Source of the DNA: CAZOOA01 sp964581355
Lineage (GTDB): Bacteria > Bacillota > Dethiobacteria > DTU022 > UBA8154
Direction: 5' to 3'
Assembly: GCA_964581355.1 (NCBI GenBank)
Contig: CAZOOA010000006.1
Span: 17,673 to 81,672 of the forward strand
DNA length: 64,000 nt
Below are positions 30,044 to 40,282 of this stretch, piece after piece; within the stretch, counting starts at the first letter, position 1; every line of letters starts with the position of its first letter. The notes beneath the pieces are model-generated. The model saw nothing but the letters and a program-made list of their open reading frames with translations. It made no database searches and was not told where the DNA came from. Made by a program: the position numbers and the translations under genes.

Positions 30044-30100
30044 CGCCCTCTAACACCAATTCATACTCTGGCAATATATTCTAATCCATAAACTAACCCT

Positions 30101-30133
30101 GCCGCGCAAGACTTAACTGTAAAGGAGCTAAGA
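30101..30133. repeat. Copy 4 of the dispersed short repeat
   Basis: GCGCAAGACTTAACT then GTAAAGGAGCTAAG, related to the copies at 5382, 7788 and 9449. It lies between polX and the AtuA-like gene pair. Confidence 0.5.
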
Positions 30134-30150
30134 CTATCCGGTTGTAGGGG

Positions 30151-30465
30151 CTATCCTTCAAGCTCCATCTGTAACAGGGCCCAGCTTAACGATTTGCCGT
30201 GAGCGTCCAGTTCCAGGGCAGCAGCCACGCCCCCCGGCCGGGTTCCGTGCAGGACGAAGTGAAGAGCGCAGATGTTCTCCAGTTCAAAGCGCTCCACAGG
30301 ACCAGTGACCATAGCACCAAAAAACTGCTTTACCGCCTCCCCGGTCACTTGCTGCTTTAAAAGCTCAAAGTCCTCATCCCTGTACGGGAATAAAGAAAGG
30401 GTCGTCGTCTCCCCCTTGTCCCCGGCCCGGCTGTGGGCCAACTCATAAAGTTTTTTGCCCGCCAA
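30151..30465 (-). CDS. AtuA C-terminal-domain-like small protein
   Basis: About 104 residues. KKLYELAHSRAGDKGETTTLSLF is the hallmark of the ferredoxin-like domain found at the C-end of AtuA or as a separate small partner. The start is taken as TTG 30465, close to the preceding stop at 30468; a longer upstream frame would run through the preceding gene and is rejected. The two genes are coupled and probably form one enzyme complex. Confidence 0.75.
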   Translation of the reverse strand: MAGKKLYELAHSRAGDKGETTTLSLFPYRDEDFELLKQQVTGEAVKQFFGAMVTGPVERFELENICALHFVLHGTRPGGVAAALELDAHGKSLSWALLQMELEG

Positions 30466-30467
30466 AG

Positions 30468-31988
<1,521 letters not shown>

Positions 31989-32020
31989 GTCCAACACCTT
32001 CCAATATGTATAAGAGGAAC

Positions 32021-32068
32021 ATTGCAGCAACTGTATTATATCCCGCCCTTGGACGGAGTTGCAACCTT
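32021..32068 (-). promoter_or_regulatory. Promoter of the AtuA-like gene, shared module copy 1
   Basis: On the minus strand TTGCAA (32059-32064), 18-base spacer, TATAAT (32035-32040). About 48 bases around it match 35091-35138 at most positions, including an ACAGTTGC-GCAAT tail just after the -10. Confidence 0.65.
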
Positions 32069-32322
32069 GAGTTGAGCAAGAACAAGGAAATAAGGGGTCA
32101 GGTCTTGAATTATCTCTTGAATTATCACTTTTTGCTTTTGTCTTCCATTCTTTCCAATCACCACTTTCCCCCCCCTAAAATCCCCGCCTGAATGAAAGGT
32201 CCTCTTCTTTAAACTCAAAGAAAATTTATTTTCCCAGGGTAGACATTCATGTCCCCTTCGGATGCTAATCAGAAAGAAGATAATATTTTCATAACAATCT
32301 TCTTCCTTCCGCTGCTTAAGTC

Positions 32323-34389
32323 TTATGATTCCTCGGCCCCCACCTGCAGCACCAGGTAGGTAATGTCATCATCAATCTGTAAAGATCCTTTGTTAAAGCT
32401 AAAGAAGTCGTCATTAATGGCGCGGACAATTTCCTTAGGTAGCAGAAAAGCATATTCATAAAACACTTTTTCTGCTTGCTTCTGGTACATGACCCCGTCA
32501 ACTTCAATCTCAAAGAGTCCATCGGTAGAAAATAAGATAGTGGACCCCCGGTCCAGCTGCAAAGAGTTCTCCTGGAAATCCAGGATCTCCCGTGGTAAAG
32601 CAGAAGAAAGGGGAGGACCTTCACTGGCCAAAGTTGTTTGTTCACCGCTGCCCATGATGACCAACGGCGCATTTTGAAAACCCGCCCCCGTATAACTTAT
32701 AACCTGGGTTTGCAGGTCCAATACTGCCAGAAAAACAGAGATAAAATAATCCTGGGGATAATCTTCCCGGCTGTACTGCTGGAAAAGGTGTTCCATAACT
32801 ACACCGGGAGTGAGCTGATCTACAGAAGTCAGAGAAACATAGCTGTTGATGGTATTTTTTACAAAAACACTTAACAGAGCGCTGTCCAGGCCGTGGCCCA
32901 TCACATCAGACAGGTAGAGCACCAGCTTGTTTCCTTTTTTCAACACATCATAAAAATCCCCACCCACTTTGGCTGCAGGTTGGTAGTGCGCGGCAAGTGA
33001 AATGCCTTGCACCTGGGGAATGTACTTGGGTAAAGTCTGTTCATGGACTTTGCGGGCTTTGTCCAGCTCCTGGTCCAGCTGCTGATAAAGCTGTTCCAGT
33101 TCCATGCCTTTCATTTTAAGTTCCCGGGTATAGCTGTCGATTTTTTCCTCAGCCAGTTTCCGGTCCGTGACGTCACGAATTGATTCAACAGCTCCCACAA
33201 CCGTACCCGAAGCATCGCGCAACCGGGAAGCGGAAGCCCAAAGATAGGCTCCTTTTCCTCCATATGTTTCCGGGCAATACACTTCCCCAAATAAGGTATC
33301 ACCATTCCATTGAATAAAGTCATAGTGATCTTTGATCCTGGCAAACTCTTCTTCATCCAGTAAGGCAAGGTCCAACAGGATGGGCTGACGTCGGCCATAA
33401 AAAGGCACTGCATATTCATAATTCCCTTTGCCAATCATTTCTGCTTTCGGCACATAAGTCATCTCTTCCATAGCCTTGTTCCAGGCAATAACAATCCCCC
33501 GGTCATTCACAACCAAAGTCGCATCGGGAGAAAATTCAATGATGTCGTCCAGGCGCCGGTGGGCTTCCTTTAGTTCTCCGACCAAGCTGTTTATGCTTCC
33601 TGCCATCTTGTTGAAGGCAAACCCCATCTGTCCGATTTCATCGGCCGAACGGACTTCAACCTTTTCTTCCAGCTGTCCATTGCCGATGGCTTCTGCTTTT
33701 TTCACCAGGCTGTTTAGCGGTCTAACGACCAGGGAATGAGCGATTTTCCGGGTAATAACCAGGGCAAGCAGCGTAACCCCGGCAATAAAACCCAGCAGGG
33801 TAAGAGTTCTTTCCAGGACAAGGGGCGCAATATTTTCCGCATAAATCCCTGTCCCTACAATCCAGCCCCAGGGTTCAAATCCAATCACATAGGATATTTT
33901 CGGCTCCACCCGCTCAGCGTGATCATAGTACTGCCAGTGATATTCAACATGTCCTTCGCCTTGTTCCTGAGCGATATCCACAAACTCCCGGAATAAATAC
34001 ACTCCTTCGGGATCCTGAATATTCTCCAGGCACCTTCCCTCCAGTTCGGGGGTAAAAGGGTGCATGACCATGACCGGATCATAATTGTTGATCCAGTAAT
34101 AATCTTCCATACGCTCTCCAAAGCGAATGCTCCGCAGGGTCTCTGCTGCAGCCAGCTGCGCCTCCTCGCGGGAAAGGGTATTGTCCTGTTCCAGTGCATA
34201 ATAGTGCGCGATAATGGAATAGCCCACCTCCCCCAATTCTCTACTCTGCTGTTTCCTGGCTGTATAAATATCATCACGGGCCTTGGGGATGGTGTAAAAA
34301 ACTGTAGCCAGGATAAAAAGAAGAATCGGGACCGCCGAGAGGACGAACAGTTTGGGACTTATTTTTGTGCCCAAGAAACGCAAACCCAT
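32323..34389 (-). CDS. Cache-HAMP-PAS-SpoIIE (PP2C) signalling phosphatase
   Basis: About 688 residues: TM1 (LFVLSAVPILLFILATVFY), an extracytoplasmic single-Cache-like sensor (YYWINNYDPVMVMHPFTPEL), TM2 (LTLLGFIAGVTLLALVIT), HAMP, PAS (residues about 290-410), a coiled coil, and a C-terminal SpoIIE/RsbU phosphatase with metal-binding motifs GGDFYD, LYLSDVMGHG and IDDDIT. Such proteins dephosphorylate STAS anti-anti-sigma factors. A STAS gene lies 3.6 kb away at 37963. Start at ATG 34389 or the TTG two codons later (better spacing to GGAGG). Confidence 0.9.
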   Translation of the reverse strand: MGLRFLGTKISPKLFVLSAVPILLFILATVFYTIPKARDDIYTARKQQSRELGEVGYSIIAHYYALEQDNTLSREEAQLAAAETLRSIRFGERMEDYYWINNYDPVMVMHPFTPELEGRCLENIQDPEGVYLFREFVDIAQEQGEGHVEYHWQYYDHAERVEPKISYVIGFEPWGWIVGTGIYAENIAPLVLERTLTLLGFIAGVTLLALVITRKIAHSLVVRPLNSLVKKAEAIGNGQLEEKVEVRSADEIGQMGFAFNKMAGSINSLVGELKEAHRRLDDIIEFSPDATLVVNDRGIVIAWNKAMEEMTYVPKAEMIGKGNYEYAVPFYGRRQPILLDLALLDEEEFARIKDHYDFIQWNGDTLFGEVYCPETYGGKGAYLWASASRLRDASGTVVGAVESIRDVTDRKLAEEKIDSYTRELKMKGMELEQLYQQLDQELDKARKVHEQTLPKYIPQVQGISLAAHYQPAAKVGGDFYDVLKKGNKLVLYLSDVMGHGLDSALLSVFVKNTINSYVSLTSVDQLTPGVVMEHLFQQYSREDYPQDYFISVFLAVLDLQTQVISYTGAGFQNAPLVIMGSGEQTTLASEGPPLSSALPREILDFQENSLQLDRGSTILFSTDGLFEIEVDGVMYQKQAEKVFYEYAFLLPKEIVRAINDDFFSFNKGSLQIDDDITYLVLQVGAEES

Positions 34390-34520
34390 ACCTCCAATTC
34401 TTTTGACTGTATAATTCTCATCCCACACAAGGCTGCAAGCATGAATTTTGGAAAAATACTGATTATGCTGATCATACAATCTTTCGCCAACCAACTTCAA
34501 ATTACCTGCTTTTGGAATAA

Positions 34521-35015
34521 CTAAAAATTCAGTGACTCCCGTTGTCCCTGCAGTGTTCCGTCACCCCGGATATGACTGACTTCCACGCCCCGCTCCTGCA
34601 GCACCCGGCCCAAAAGCCATAAGCGGTGGCATTTCGCCGGATCTTCTTCGCTGCACATCAGGGCCACCCGGTAATTTTCCAACCCCTTTTCCAGCCGGGC
34701 GATTCCCTCCTGGAAAAGAGCGGATTCGGCCAGCTGCCTGTAGAGAACCTGCCCTTCTCCGTCATAAAATTCATCCCCGGAAGGGCGTCCACCCAACTCC
34801 CTGCCCAGGAACAGGTAGCGCACCCCTGCTTCTTCCAGGAATTGCTGCAGGGCTTCTTTCCTGAAATGAGGGACATAGCGGGAGTAGGGCTGGGAGCGCA
34901 CATCGACCACTACCTGGATTTGAAACTGCTGCAGCAGCTTCAAAAAAGTTTCCATGCTGTGGTTGGAATGGCCAATAGTAGACAAACTATACCGATTGCT
35001 TTCCTGCCGTGTCAT
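34521..35015 (-). CDS. DUF488 family protein
   Basis: About 164 residues. Motifs STIGHSNHS, VVDVRSQPYSRYVPHF and LMCSEEDPAKCHR are typical of DUF488, whose function is unknown though the conserved Cys-Glu-Glu-x-Pro-x-x-Cys-His suggests an enzyme. Start taken at ATG 35015 after AAAGGAT; a longer frame to 35084 overlaps the promoter. Its promoter matches that of the AtuA-like gene. Confidence 0.88.
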   Translation of the reverse strand: MTRQESNRYSLSTIGHSNHSMETFLKLLQQFQIQVVVDVRSQPYSRYVPHFRKEALQQFLEEAGVRYLFLGRELGGRPSGDEFYDGEGQVLYRQLAESALFQEGIARLEKGLENYRVALMCSEEDPAKCHRLWLLGRVLQERGVEVSHIRGDGTLQGQRESLNF

Positions 35016-35090
35016 ATCCTTTACCCCCGCCGTGAAAAAAATAAACTTGCCGGATTCTACCCAGACTTTTCCTGCACATCCCATAGAAAT

Positions 35091-35138
35091 ATTGCGGCAA
35101 CTGTATTATACCCCGCCTGTGGAAGGAGTTGCAACCTT
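35091..35138 (-). promoter_or_regulatory. Promoter of the DUF488 gene, shared module copy 2
   Basis: On the minus strand TTGCAA (35129-35134), 18-base spacer, TATAAT (35105-35110), inside a segment nearly identical to 32021-32068. Confidence 0.65.
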
Positions 35139-35234
35139 GCGCCATATAAGGAGATCAGGTCTAAAAATGTCCCCTGGGTGAAAGATGCTGGGAGAAATTT
35201 TAAATAATAAACATTATATTTTGTCAGAATCATG

Positions 35235-35243
35235 TGATATAAT
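35235..35243 (+). promoter_or_regulatory. Extended -10 promoter of katG
   Basis: TGA-TATAAT (TG at 35235-35236, hexamer 35238-35243), 34 bases before ATG 35277. No good -35. An ATAAT-aaac-ATTAT-like inverted repeat lies just upstream (about 35204-35218) and could be a regulator site. Confidence 0.55.
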
Positions 35244-35276
35244 AGAAAAGTACTTATAATTTGAGGAGGAGTATTT

Positions 35277-37472
35277 ATGGATGAACAAAAACAATGTCCA
35301 GTGACAGGAATGACCAGGAACAAGACTGTTATTGGTAGTACAACGAACCGGGACTGGTGGCCACACCTGTTGAACCTGAAGATGCTGCACCAAAATCCGG
35401 CTGTGAGAAACCCTTTGGGTGAAGACTTCAATTATGCTGAAGAATTCAAGAAGCTGGACCTGCAGGCAGTAAAAAATGACTTGTATGAGTTAATGACCGA
35501 TTCCCAGGAATGGTGGCCTGCAGACTACGGGCATTACGGGCCTTTTTTCATCCGGATGGCCTGGCATAGCGCCGGCACATACCGGATGGGAGACGGCCGC
35601 GGCGGAGCAGGATCTGGCAATCAGCGCTTCCCCCCCTTGAGCAGCTGGCCGGATAATGCCAACCTTGACAAAGCGCGCCGTCTGCTCTGGCCAATCAAGC
35701 AGAAATACGGTAAAAAGATTTCCTGGGCCGATCTGATGGTTTTGGCGGGCAACTGCGCTTTGGAATCGATGGGCTTTAAAACCTTCGGTTTTGCCGGCGG
35801 CCGGGAGGATATCTGGGAGCCTGAAGAGGATATTTACTGGGGTGCTGAGAGCGAGTGGCTCGGCGATCAGCGCTATTCGGGTGAGAGGGAGCTGGAAAAT
35901 CCTCTTGCTGCAGTGCAGATGGGGCTGATTTATGTGAATCCAGAAGGGCCGAACGGTGAACCTGATCCCCTCGGTTCAGCCCATGATATCAGAGAAGTCT
36001 TTGAACGTATGGCCATGAACGACGAAGAGACTGTGGCACTGATTGCCGGAGGTCACACATTCGGGAAATGTCACGGTGCCGCCCCGGATTCCTATTTGGG
36101 TCCTGAGCCCGAGGCTGCCAGCATCGAGGAACAAGGGCTTGGCTGGAAGAACAGCTACGGTAAAGGCAAAGGCCGTGATACCATCACCAGCGGTATTGAA
36201 GGAGCCTGGACACCCACCCCGATAAAGTGGGACAACAGCTATTTAAACACCCTGTTTAATTACGATTGGAATCTCGTTAAGAGCCCTGCAGGCGCCCATC
36301 AATGGGTTCCTACGGATCCAAAAGCAGCGAATGCAGTGCCGGATGCCGAAGATCCAACCATACGACATGCGCCTATGATGCTGACTGCTGATCTCGCTTT
36401 AAAGATGGATCCCACCTATAAAAAGATTGCCAAGCGGTTCCAAGAAAACCCTGAAGAGTTGGCCGAGGCTTTTGCCCGCGCGTGGTTCAAACTGATCCAC
36501 CGTGACATGGGCCCACGCTCGCGCTATCTTGGCCCCGAAGTCCCCGAGGAGGAACTGATCTGGCAGGATCCGGTCCCTGCAGTGGACCATGAACTGATCA
36601 ATGAAAGGGATATGGCAGAACTTAAGAACAAAATCATCAACTCCGGCTTGTCGGTTCCTGAACTGGTCTACACAGCCTGGGCTTCAGCGTCTACCTTCCG
36701 CGGTTCCGATAAACGGGGCGGGGCCAATGGCGCCCGCATTCGCCTGGCGCCCCAGAAAGATTGGGAGGTCAACCAGCCGGAACAACTGCAAAGGGTGCTG
36801 CAAACCCTGGAAAAAATAAAAGAGGAGTTCAACAGTGCCCAGTCAGGCCAAAAGAAGGTATCCCTTGCAGATCTGATTGTCCTGGCCGGATGCGCCGGTG
36901 TGGAGCAAGCGGCCAAGAATGCTGGCTTTGATCTCTCGGTTCCTTTTGCGCCCGGTCGTACAGACGCATCGCTAGAACAAACCGACGTCGCTTCATTCTC
37001 GGTCCTTGAACCGAAAGCAGATGGGTTCCGCAACTACACGCAAGCCAAATATGCCGTCCCTGCTGAAGAACTGCTTGTTGACCGGGCACAGCTGCTGGGA
37101 CTGACCGCACCAGAAATGACCGTGCTGGTGGGTGGCATGCGGGTATTAAACGCCAATTACAACAAGTCCCAGCATGGTGTATTTACCAAGAACCCGGAAA
37201 ATCTAACAAATGACTTCTTTGTCAACCTGCTCGATATGAACACCAAGTGGGAAGCGACTTCGGAAGATGAAGATACCTTCGAGGGAAGAGATTACAAGAC
37301 AGGCGAACTCAAGTGGACAGGCACCCGCGTTGACCTGATCTTCGGTTCCAACGCTGAGCTTCGGGCCATCGCCGAGGTGTATGCGAGCGCCGATGCCCAG
37401 CAGAAGTTCCTTCAGGATTTTGCAGCTGCCTGGAGCAAAGTGATGAACGCAGAACGTTTCGACCTTTCCTGA
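35277..37472 (+). CDS. katG: Catalase-peroxidase
   Basis: 731 residues, full length. Distal heme residues Arg93, Trp96, His97 (RMAWHSAGTYR), the Tyr of the Met-Tyr-Trp adduct in MGLIYVNPEGP, and the proximal His in GGHTFGKCHG are all present, followed by the second peroxidase-like domain. It destroys H2O2 in the cytosol. ATG 35277 follows GAGGAGG; a strong terminator follows. Codon use is plainer and less GC-rich at third positions than the neighbours, compatible with acquisition. Confidence 0.97.
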   Translation: MDEQKQCPVTGMTRNKTVIGSTTNRDWWPHLLNLKMLHQNPAVRNPLGEDFNYAEEFKKLDLQAVKNDLYELMTDSQEWWPADYGHYGPFFIRMAWHSAGTYRMGDGRGGAGSGNQRFPPLSSWPDNANLDKARRLLWPIKQKYGKKISWADLMVLAGNCALESMGFKTFGFAGGREDIWEPEEDIYWGAESEWLGDQRYSGERELENPLAAVQMGLIYVNPEGPNGEPDPLGSAHDIREVFERMAMNDEETVALIAGGHTFGKCHGAAPDSYLGPEPEAASIEEQGLGWKNSYGKGKGRDTITSGIEGAWTPTPIKWDNSYLNTLFNYDWNLVKSPAGAHQWVPTDPKAANAVPDAEDPTIRHAPMMLTADLALKMDPTYKKIAKRFQENPEELAEAFARAWFKLIHRDMGPRSRYLGPEVPEEELIWQDPVPAVDHELINERDMAELKNKIINSGLSVPELVYTAWASASTFRGSDKRGGANGARIRLAPQKDWEVNQPEQLQRVLQTLEKIKEEFNSAQSGQKKVSLADLIVLAGCAGVEQAAKNAGFDLSVPFAPGRTDASLEQTDVASFSVLEPKADGFRNYTQAKYAVPAEELLVDRAQLLGLTAPEMTVLVGGMRVLNANYNKSQHGVFTKNPENLTNDFFVNLLDMNTKWEATSEDEDTFEGRDYKTGELKWTGTRVDLIFGSNAELRAIAEVYASADAQQKFLQDFAAAWSKVMNAERFDLS

Positions 37473-37576
37473 GCAATAATGTTTTATGCATGATACCTGT
37501 CAACTCTGAAATTTTTACTGACATTTCGTTTTGCCCTGTAAATGGATTTTAAAAGGCGTCTGTCTGGCTTCATCCT

Positions 37577-37610
37577 GGCGTCTATCTATAATATGGATAG
37601 GCGCCTTTTT
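37577..37610 (+). terminator. Terminator of katG
   Basis: GGCGTCTATC (37577-37586) pairs with GATAGGCGCC (37596-37605) with one wobble, followed by TTTTTA. Confidence 0.9.
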
Positions 37611-37663
37611 ATGACCCCAAAACCCCGAGAAGATTCGCAAGATTCAAATATTGTCCCATTGTC

Positions 37664-37692
37664 TTGACACCCCAAATTATTTACTTTACACT
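37664..37692 (+). promoter_or_regulatory. Promoter of the c-di-GMP riboswitch transcript
   Basis: TTGACA (37664-37669), 17-base spacer, TACACT (37687-37692), about 70 bases before the aptamer. Confidence 0.7.
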
Positions 37693-37764
37693 ATAAATTG
37701 ATCTATCATTAGTTCTAAGCTGTAGAATGCAGTGAGCAAGGAACTACCAAAAATGACAGCCAAC

Positions 37765-37855
37765 AACTGGAAAATGGCAAACTCGGCGAAAGCCGGAGGC
37801 GCAAAACCATGGGGTCTAAATCGATAAATATTTCGAGATGACAGCCCGGTTGCCC
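37765..37855 (+). ncRNA. Cyclic di-GMP-I (GEMM) riboswitch
   Basis: The aptamer shows GGCAAAC, a GAAA tetraloop closing P1b, GGCGCAAAACC with the A-rich turn, GGTCTAAAT and CAGCCCGGTTGCC at the right spacing. It is followed by a terminator at 37896 and the STAS gene. Confidence 0.9.
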
Positions 37856-37895
37856 TACTTCAAGGATTACATGCAGGTACTTGTACTTGTTTAAA

Positions 37896-37939
37896 CCCTG
37901 CTTCGGGCACCAATGCTGAAGCAGGGCTCTTTATTTTTT
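37896..37939 (+). terminator. Terminator between riboswitch and STAS gene
   Basis: Nine-bp perfect stem (CCCTGCTTC 37896-37904 with 37918-37926) and a T-rich tail. Whether c-di-GMP turns it on or off cannot be read directly. Confidence 0.88.
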
Positions 37940-37962
37940 ATCACGAGAGGAGAAGTGGTATT

Positions 37963-38295
37963 GTGAAACTGGAATTTCCAAGCCATAACCAGGCCTTGAT
38001 CACGTTACCCCACGAGGTAAACATGGCCAACTCGAAAGAATTAAAGCAACTACTGGTATCTGCACTTGAACAAGGCTGCACCGATGTCACCCTGGATTTT
38101 TCCCATGTGACCATGATTGACAGCTCCGGTATCAGCAAGATGCTCCTGTTTCAAAAGAAATTCAAAGAACGCGGGGGCGGCTTAAAGATTGTCAGTGTGA
38201 ACAATGCATACGTGAAAAAAGTTTTCAGGATGCTGCAGCTGGATAAATGCATAGAAATCCAGCCCCAACTACAGGATAACAGCAGGACCGGATAG
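37963..38295 (+). CDS. STAS-domain anti-sigma factor antagonist
   Basis: 110 residues of the SpoIIAA/RsbV type, with the phospho-acceptor Ser54 in MIDSSGISKM. Unphosphorylated antagonists bind an anti-sigma kinase and free its sigma factor; SpoIIE/RsbU phosphatases reset them. Two such phosphatases are encoded in the window (32323 and 58414). Starts at GTG 37963 behind GAGGAGAAG. The gene is alone behind a c-di-GMP-I riboswitch and terminator, so its expression should follow the second messenger. Confidence 0.92.
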   Translation: MKLEFPSHNQALITLPHEVNMANSKELKQLLVSALEQGCTDVTLDFSHVTMIDSSGISKMLLFQKKFKERGGGLKIVSVNNAYVKKVFRMLQLDKCIEIQPQLQDNSRTG

Positions 38296-38366
38296 GATGA
38301 ACTACCCGGCTTTTTCCGCGACAACCTCTGCAAGGACCAGAACCTCTGGTCAGTTTAATAATCATC

Positions 38367-38417
38367 AAGGAAGCAGGGGAAGCAAGAGTAACACCCCTTT
38401 GCTTCCCCTGCTTCCTT
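38367..38417 (+). terminator. Terminator or long palindrome after the STAS gene
   Basis: Arms of 19 bases (38367-38385 and 38399-38417, AAGGAAGCAGGGGAAGCAA type) pair perfectly around a 13-base loop and are followed by a moderately T-rich stretch. Confidence 0.75.
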
Positions 38418-38429
38418 TGCTTTCAGAGA

Positions 38430-38929
38430 ACCTCCCTTTGCTTCTTTATTTTTTGTAATTCTTACAACAGAAACTGTCAAATCAGGTCTTGCCTGAAAAG
38501 ATATGCCTGTGGTATTATACCATTGTGAGCTTATTTCCAACTCTTGACTTTTTAGCAGTTCATAATCCCGGCAATATGTGTGCAAATTATCCACCCCTGA
38601 TTTTACCTGGAAACAGAATTTTTCCCGGTAACGATTTAAGAAGCCATCCTCACTTTACTTTTTACTGGTTTTCCTTTAAACAGACTTGAATGGGACAATC
38701 TACATAACAGCGAAAAAAGTTAACAGAAGGATAGAAAAAGGCAAGCCAAGCTTTTCTGTTCTTTTTCCCGTTCGTTTGTTTTCATTATTTACCGAATCTT
38801 TTGTCTGTCCTTAACTGTCTGACTCTTACCATTTTCCTGTAAAATATTTTTCGGTGCGGCTAAAAATGAGCACCGGGCACTTTTTCCTCCAAATAAAAGG
38901 AAAGGGGGGTTGAAAAGCAAGGAGGGCAT
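38430..38929. other. Intergenic region without recognised features
   Basis: About 500 AT-rich bases. Short frames on both strands lack ribosome binding sites. The promoter of the thiolase-like operon is presumably here, but no hexamer pair stands out. Confidence 0.35.
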
Positions 38930-39034
38930 GTGAAACTGTTCACTAACAGGTGTAACTGGGCGTTAAGCAACGCAAAGGTTATCCGGGAGCTGTCAGTTGC
39001 GGTTTTAGCCAGCAAACAACAAGGAGGGATTTAA
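38930..39034 (+). CDS. Possible 34-residue leader peptide
   Basis: GTG 38930 follows AAGGAGG with 4 bases between; the frame runs 34 codons to TAA at 39032-39034, two bases before the GTG of the first thiolase-like gene, whose ribosome binding site it contains. Translation could therefore be coupled. No similarity recognised; may be spurious. Confidence 0.35.
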   Translation: MKLFTNRCNWALSNAKVIRELSVAVLASKQQGGI

Positions 39035-39036
39035 CT

Positions 39037-40200
39037 GTGAGCAAAAAAGTTGCGATTGTGGGTTTGGGTTATTCCAGTTTTCGGACAACATCGCAGGATG
39101 TTTCCTACCGGGAAATGATTTTCGAAGCAGCAACAAAATGTTACGAGGATGCAGGAGGCGTACATCCTCAGGAAATCGATGCATTCGTGGCCTGCTCTGA
39201 AGACTTCATGGAAGGGATCAGTATCGCCGATGAATACGTTCCGGACCAGTTAGGGGCTGTATTAAAACCCGTGCAGAGTATAACCGGTGACGGGTTGCAG
39301 GGTCTGGCATCGGCAGCCATGCATGTGCTGACCGGCGAACTAGACCTGGTAACCACATCTGCTTTTTCCAAGGTGTCTAATGTACTGCATTATGCGAATG
39401 TCGCTTCTTATGCCTGTGACCCCACCTATGTAAGGCCGCTGAAAGAAAATCCATACTTTATCGCCGGGTTGGAAATGAACCGGTATTTATATGAAACAGG
39501 GACAAGCCGGGAGCAGTGTGCTCTGGCGACCGTAAAAAACAAGAAAAACGCCCTGTTTAACCCGACGGCTGCATATGGCGCAAAAATTGACGTGGACGAT
39601 GTTTTAAATTCGGAACCGCTTTTCGAACCTCTAAGTTACCTGGACAAGAGTCAAGATGTTGATGGCGCTATCGTCTTTTTGCTGGCTTCCGAAGAGAAAG
39701 CCTACCAGTTTACCGACAAGCCTATCTGGATCAAGGGCTTGGGATGGGCAACCGATACGCCTAACCTCGACAACCGGTTGAATGGAATGGGAGATGCTGT
39801 CTACGCCAGGCTTGCCGCCCAAAAAGCCTACGACATGGCGGGCATTACTTATCCGCGGAAAGAAATCGATTTTGCCGAACTCGATGACACCTTTTCCTTC
39901 AAGGAGCTTCAGCACCTGGAGGCACTAAACATTTGCAGCAGAGGTGAAGCAGGCAAACTCTTGGAGCAAGGGTTGTTTTCCAAAAACGGGGACTTCCCGG
40001 TCAACGTTTCCGGGGGAAGCTTAGGCGTTGGGTACCTGCACGAAGCAAACGGTCTCCAAAGGCTCATGGAAGTGGTCCTGCAGCTGCGCGGAGAAGCAGG
40101 AAAGAGGCAGCTTGACGGCGTAGAAACCGGCCTGGCCTTTGCCTGGAGGGGAATCCCTACTGCTACGGGCGCTGCCGCCGTTCTGAGCAGCCGTTATTAA
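39037..40200 (+). CDS. Thiolase-like protein without nucleophilic Cys (A)
   Basis: 387 residues of the SCP-x/thiolase fold. Where thiolases have the acyl-accepting Cys (ACASGLQAL), this has ITGDGLQGL, putting Thr83 at the Cys position. The C-terminal GHPxGATG motif reads GGSLGVGYLHEANG, so the catalytic His is Tyr. Such Cys-less members usually occur as pairs with a second thiolase-like protein and DUF35 proteins, and probably form a mixed complex acting on acyl-CoAs; the reaction is unknown. GTG 39037 follows AAGGAGGG. First of four genes of one operon. Confidence 0.82.
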   Translation: MSKKVAIVGLGYSSFRTTSQDVSYREMIFEAATKCYEDAGGVHPQEIDAFVACSEDFMEGISIADEYVPDQLGAVLKPVQSITGDGLQGLASAAMHVLTGELDLVTTSAFSKVSNVLHYANVASYACDPTYVRPLKENPYFIAGLEMNRYLYETGTSREQCALATVKNKKNALFNPTAAYGAKIDVDDVLNSEPLFEPLSYLDKSQDVDGAIVFLLASEEKAYQFTDKPIWIKGLGWATDTPNLDNRLNGMGDAVYARLAAQKAYDMAGITYPRKEIDFAELDDTFSFKELQHLEALNICSRGEAGKLLEQGLFSKNGDFPVNVSGGSLGVGYLHEANGLQRLMEVVLQLRGEAGKRQLDGVETGLAFAWRGIPTATGAAAVLSSRY

Positions 40201-40282
40201 CTCCTGGAAAGAAGCGTTATTCCTTTTGATCAACTGCAAGCCAAGCTTGAAACAAACTGATTTGACTGGAGGGTTGAGGTAA

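Noticed and set aside
38355..38689. Short frames on both strands after the STAS gene
   Set aside because: They cover a palindromic terminator, lack ribosome binding sites and show no family similarity.
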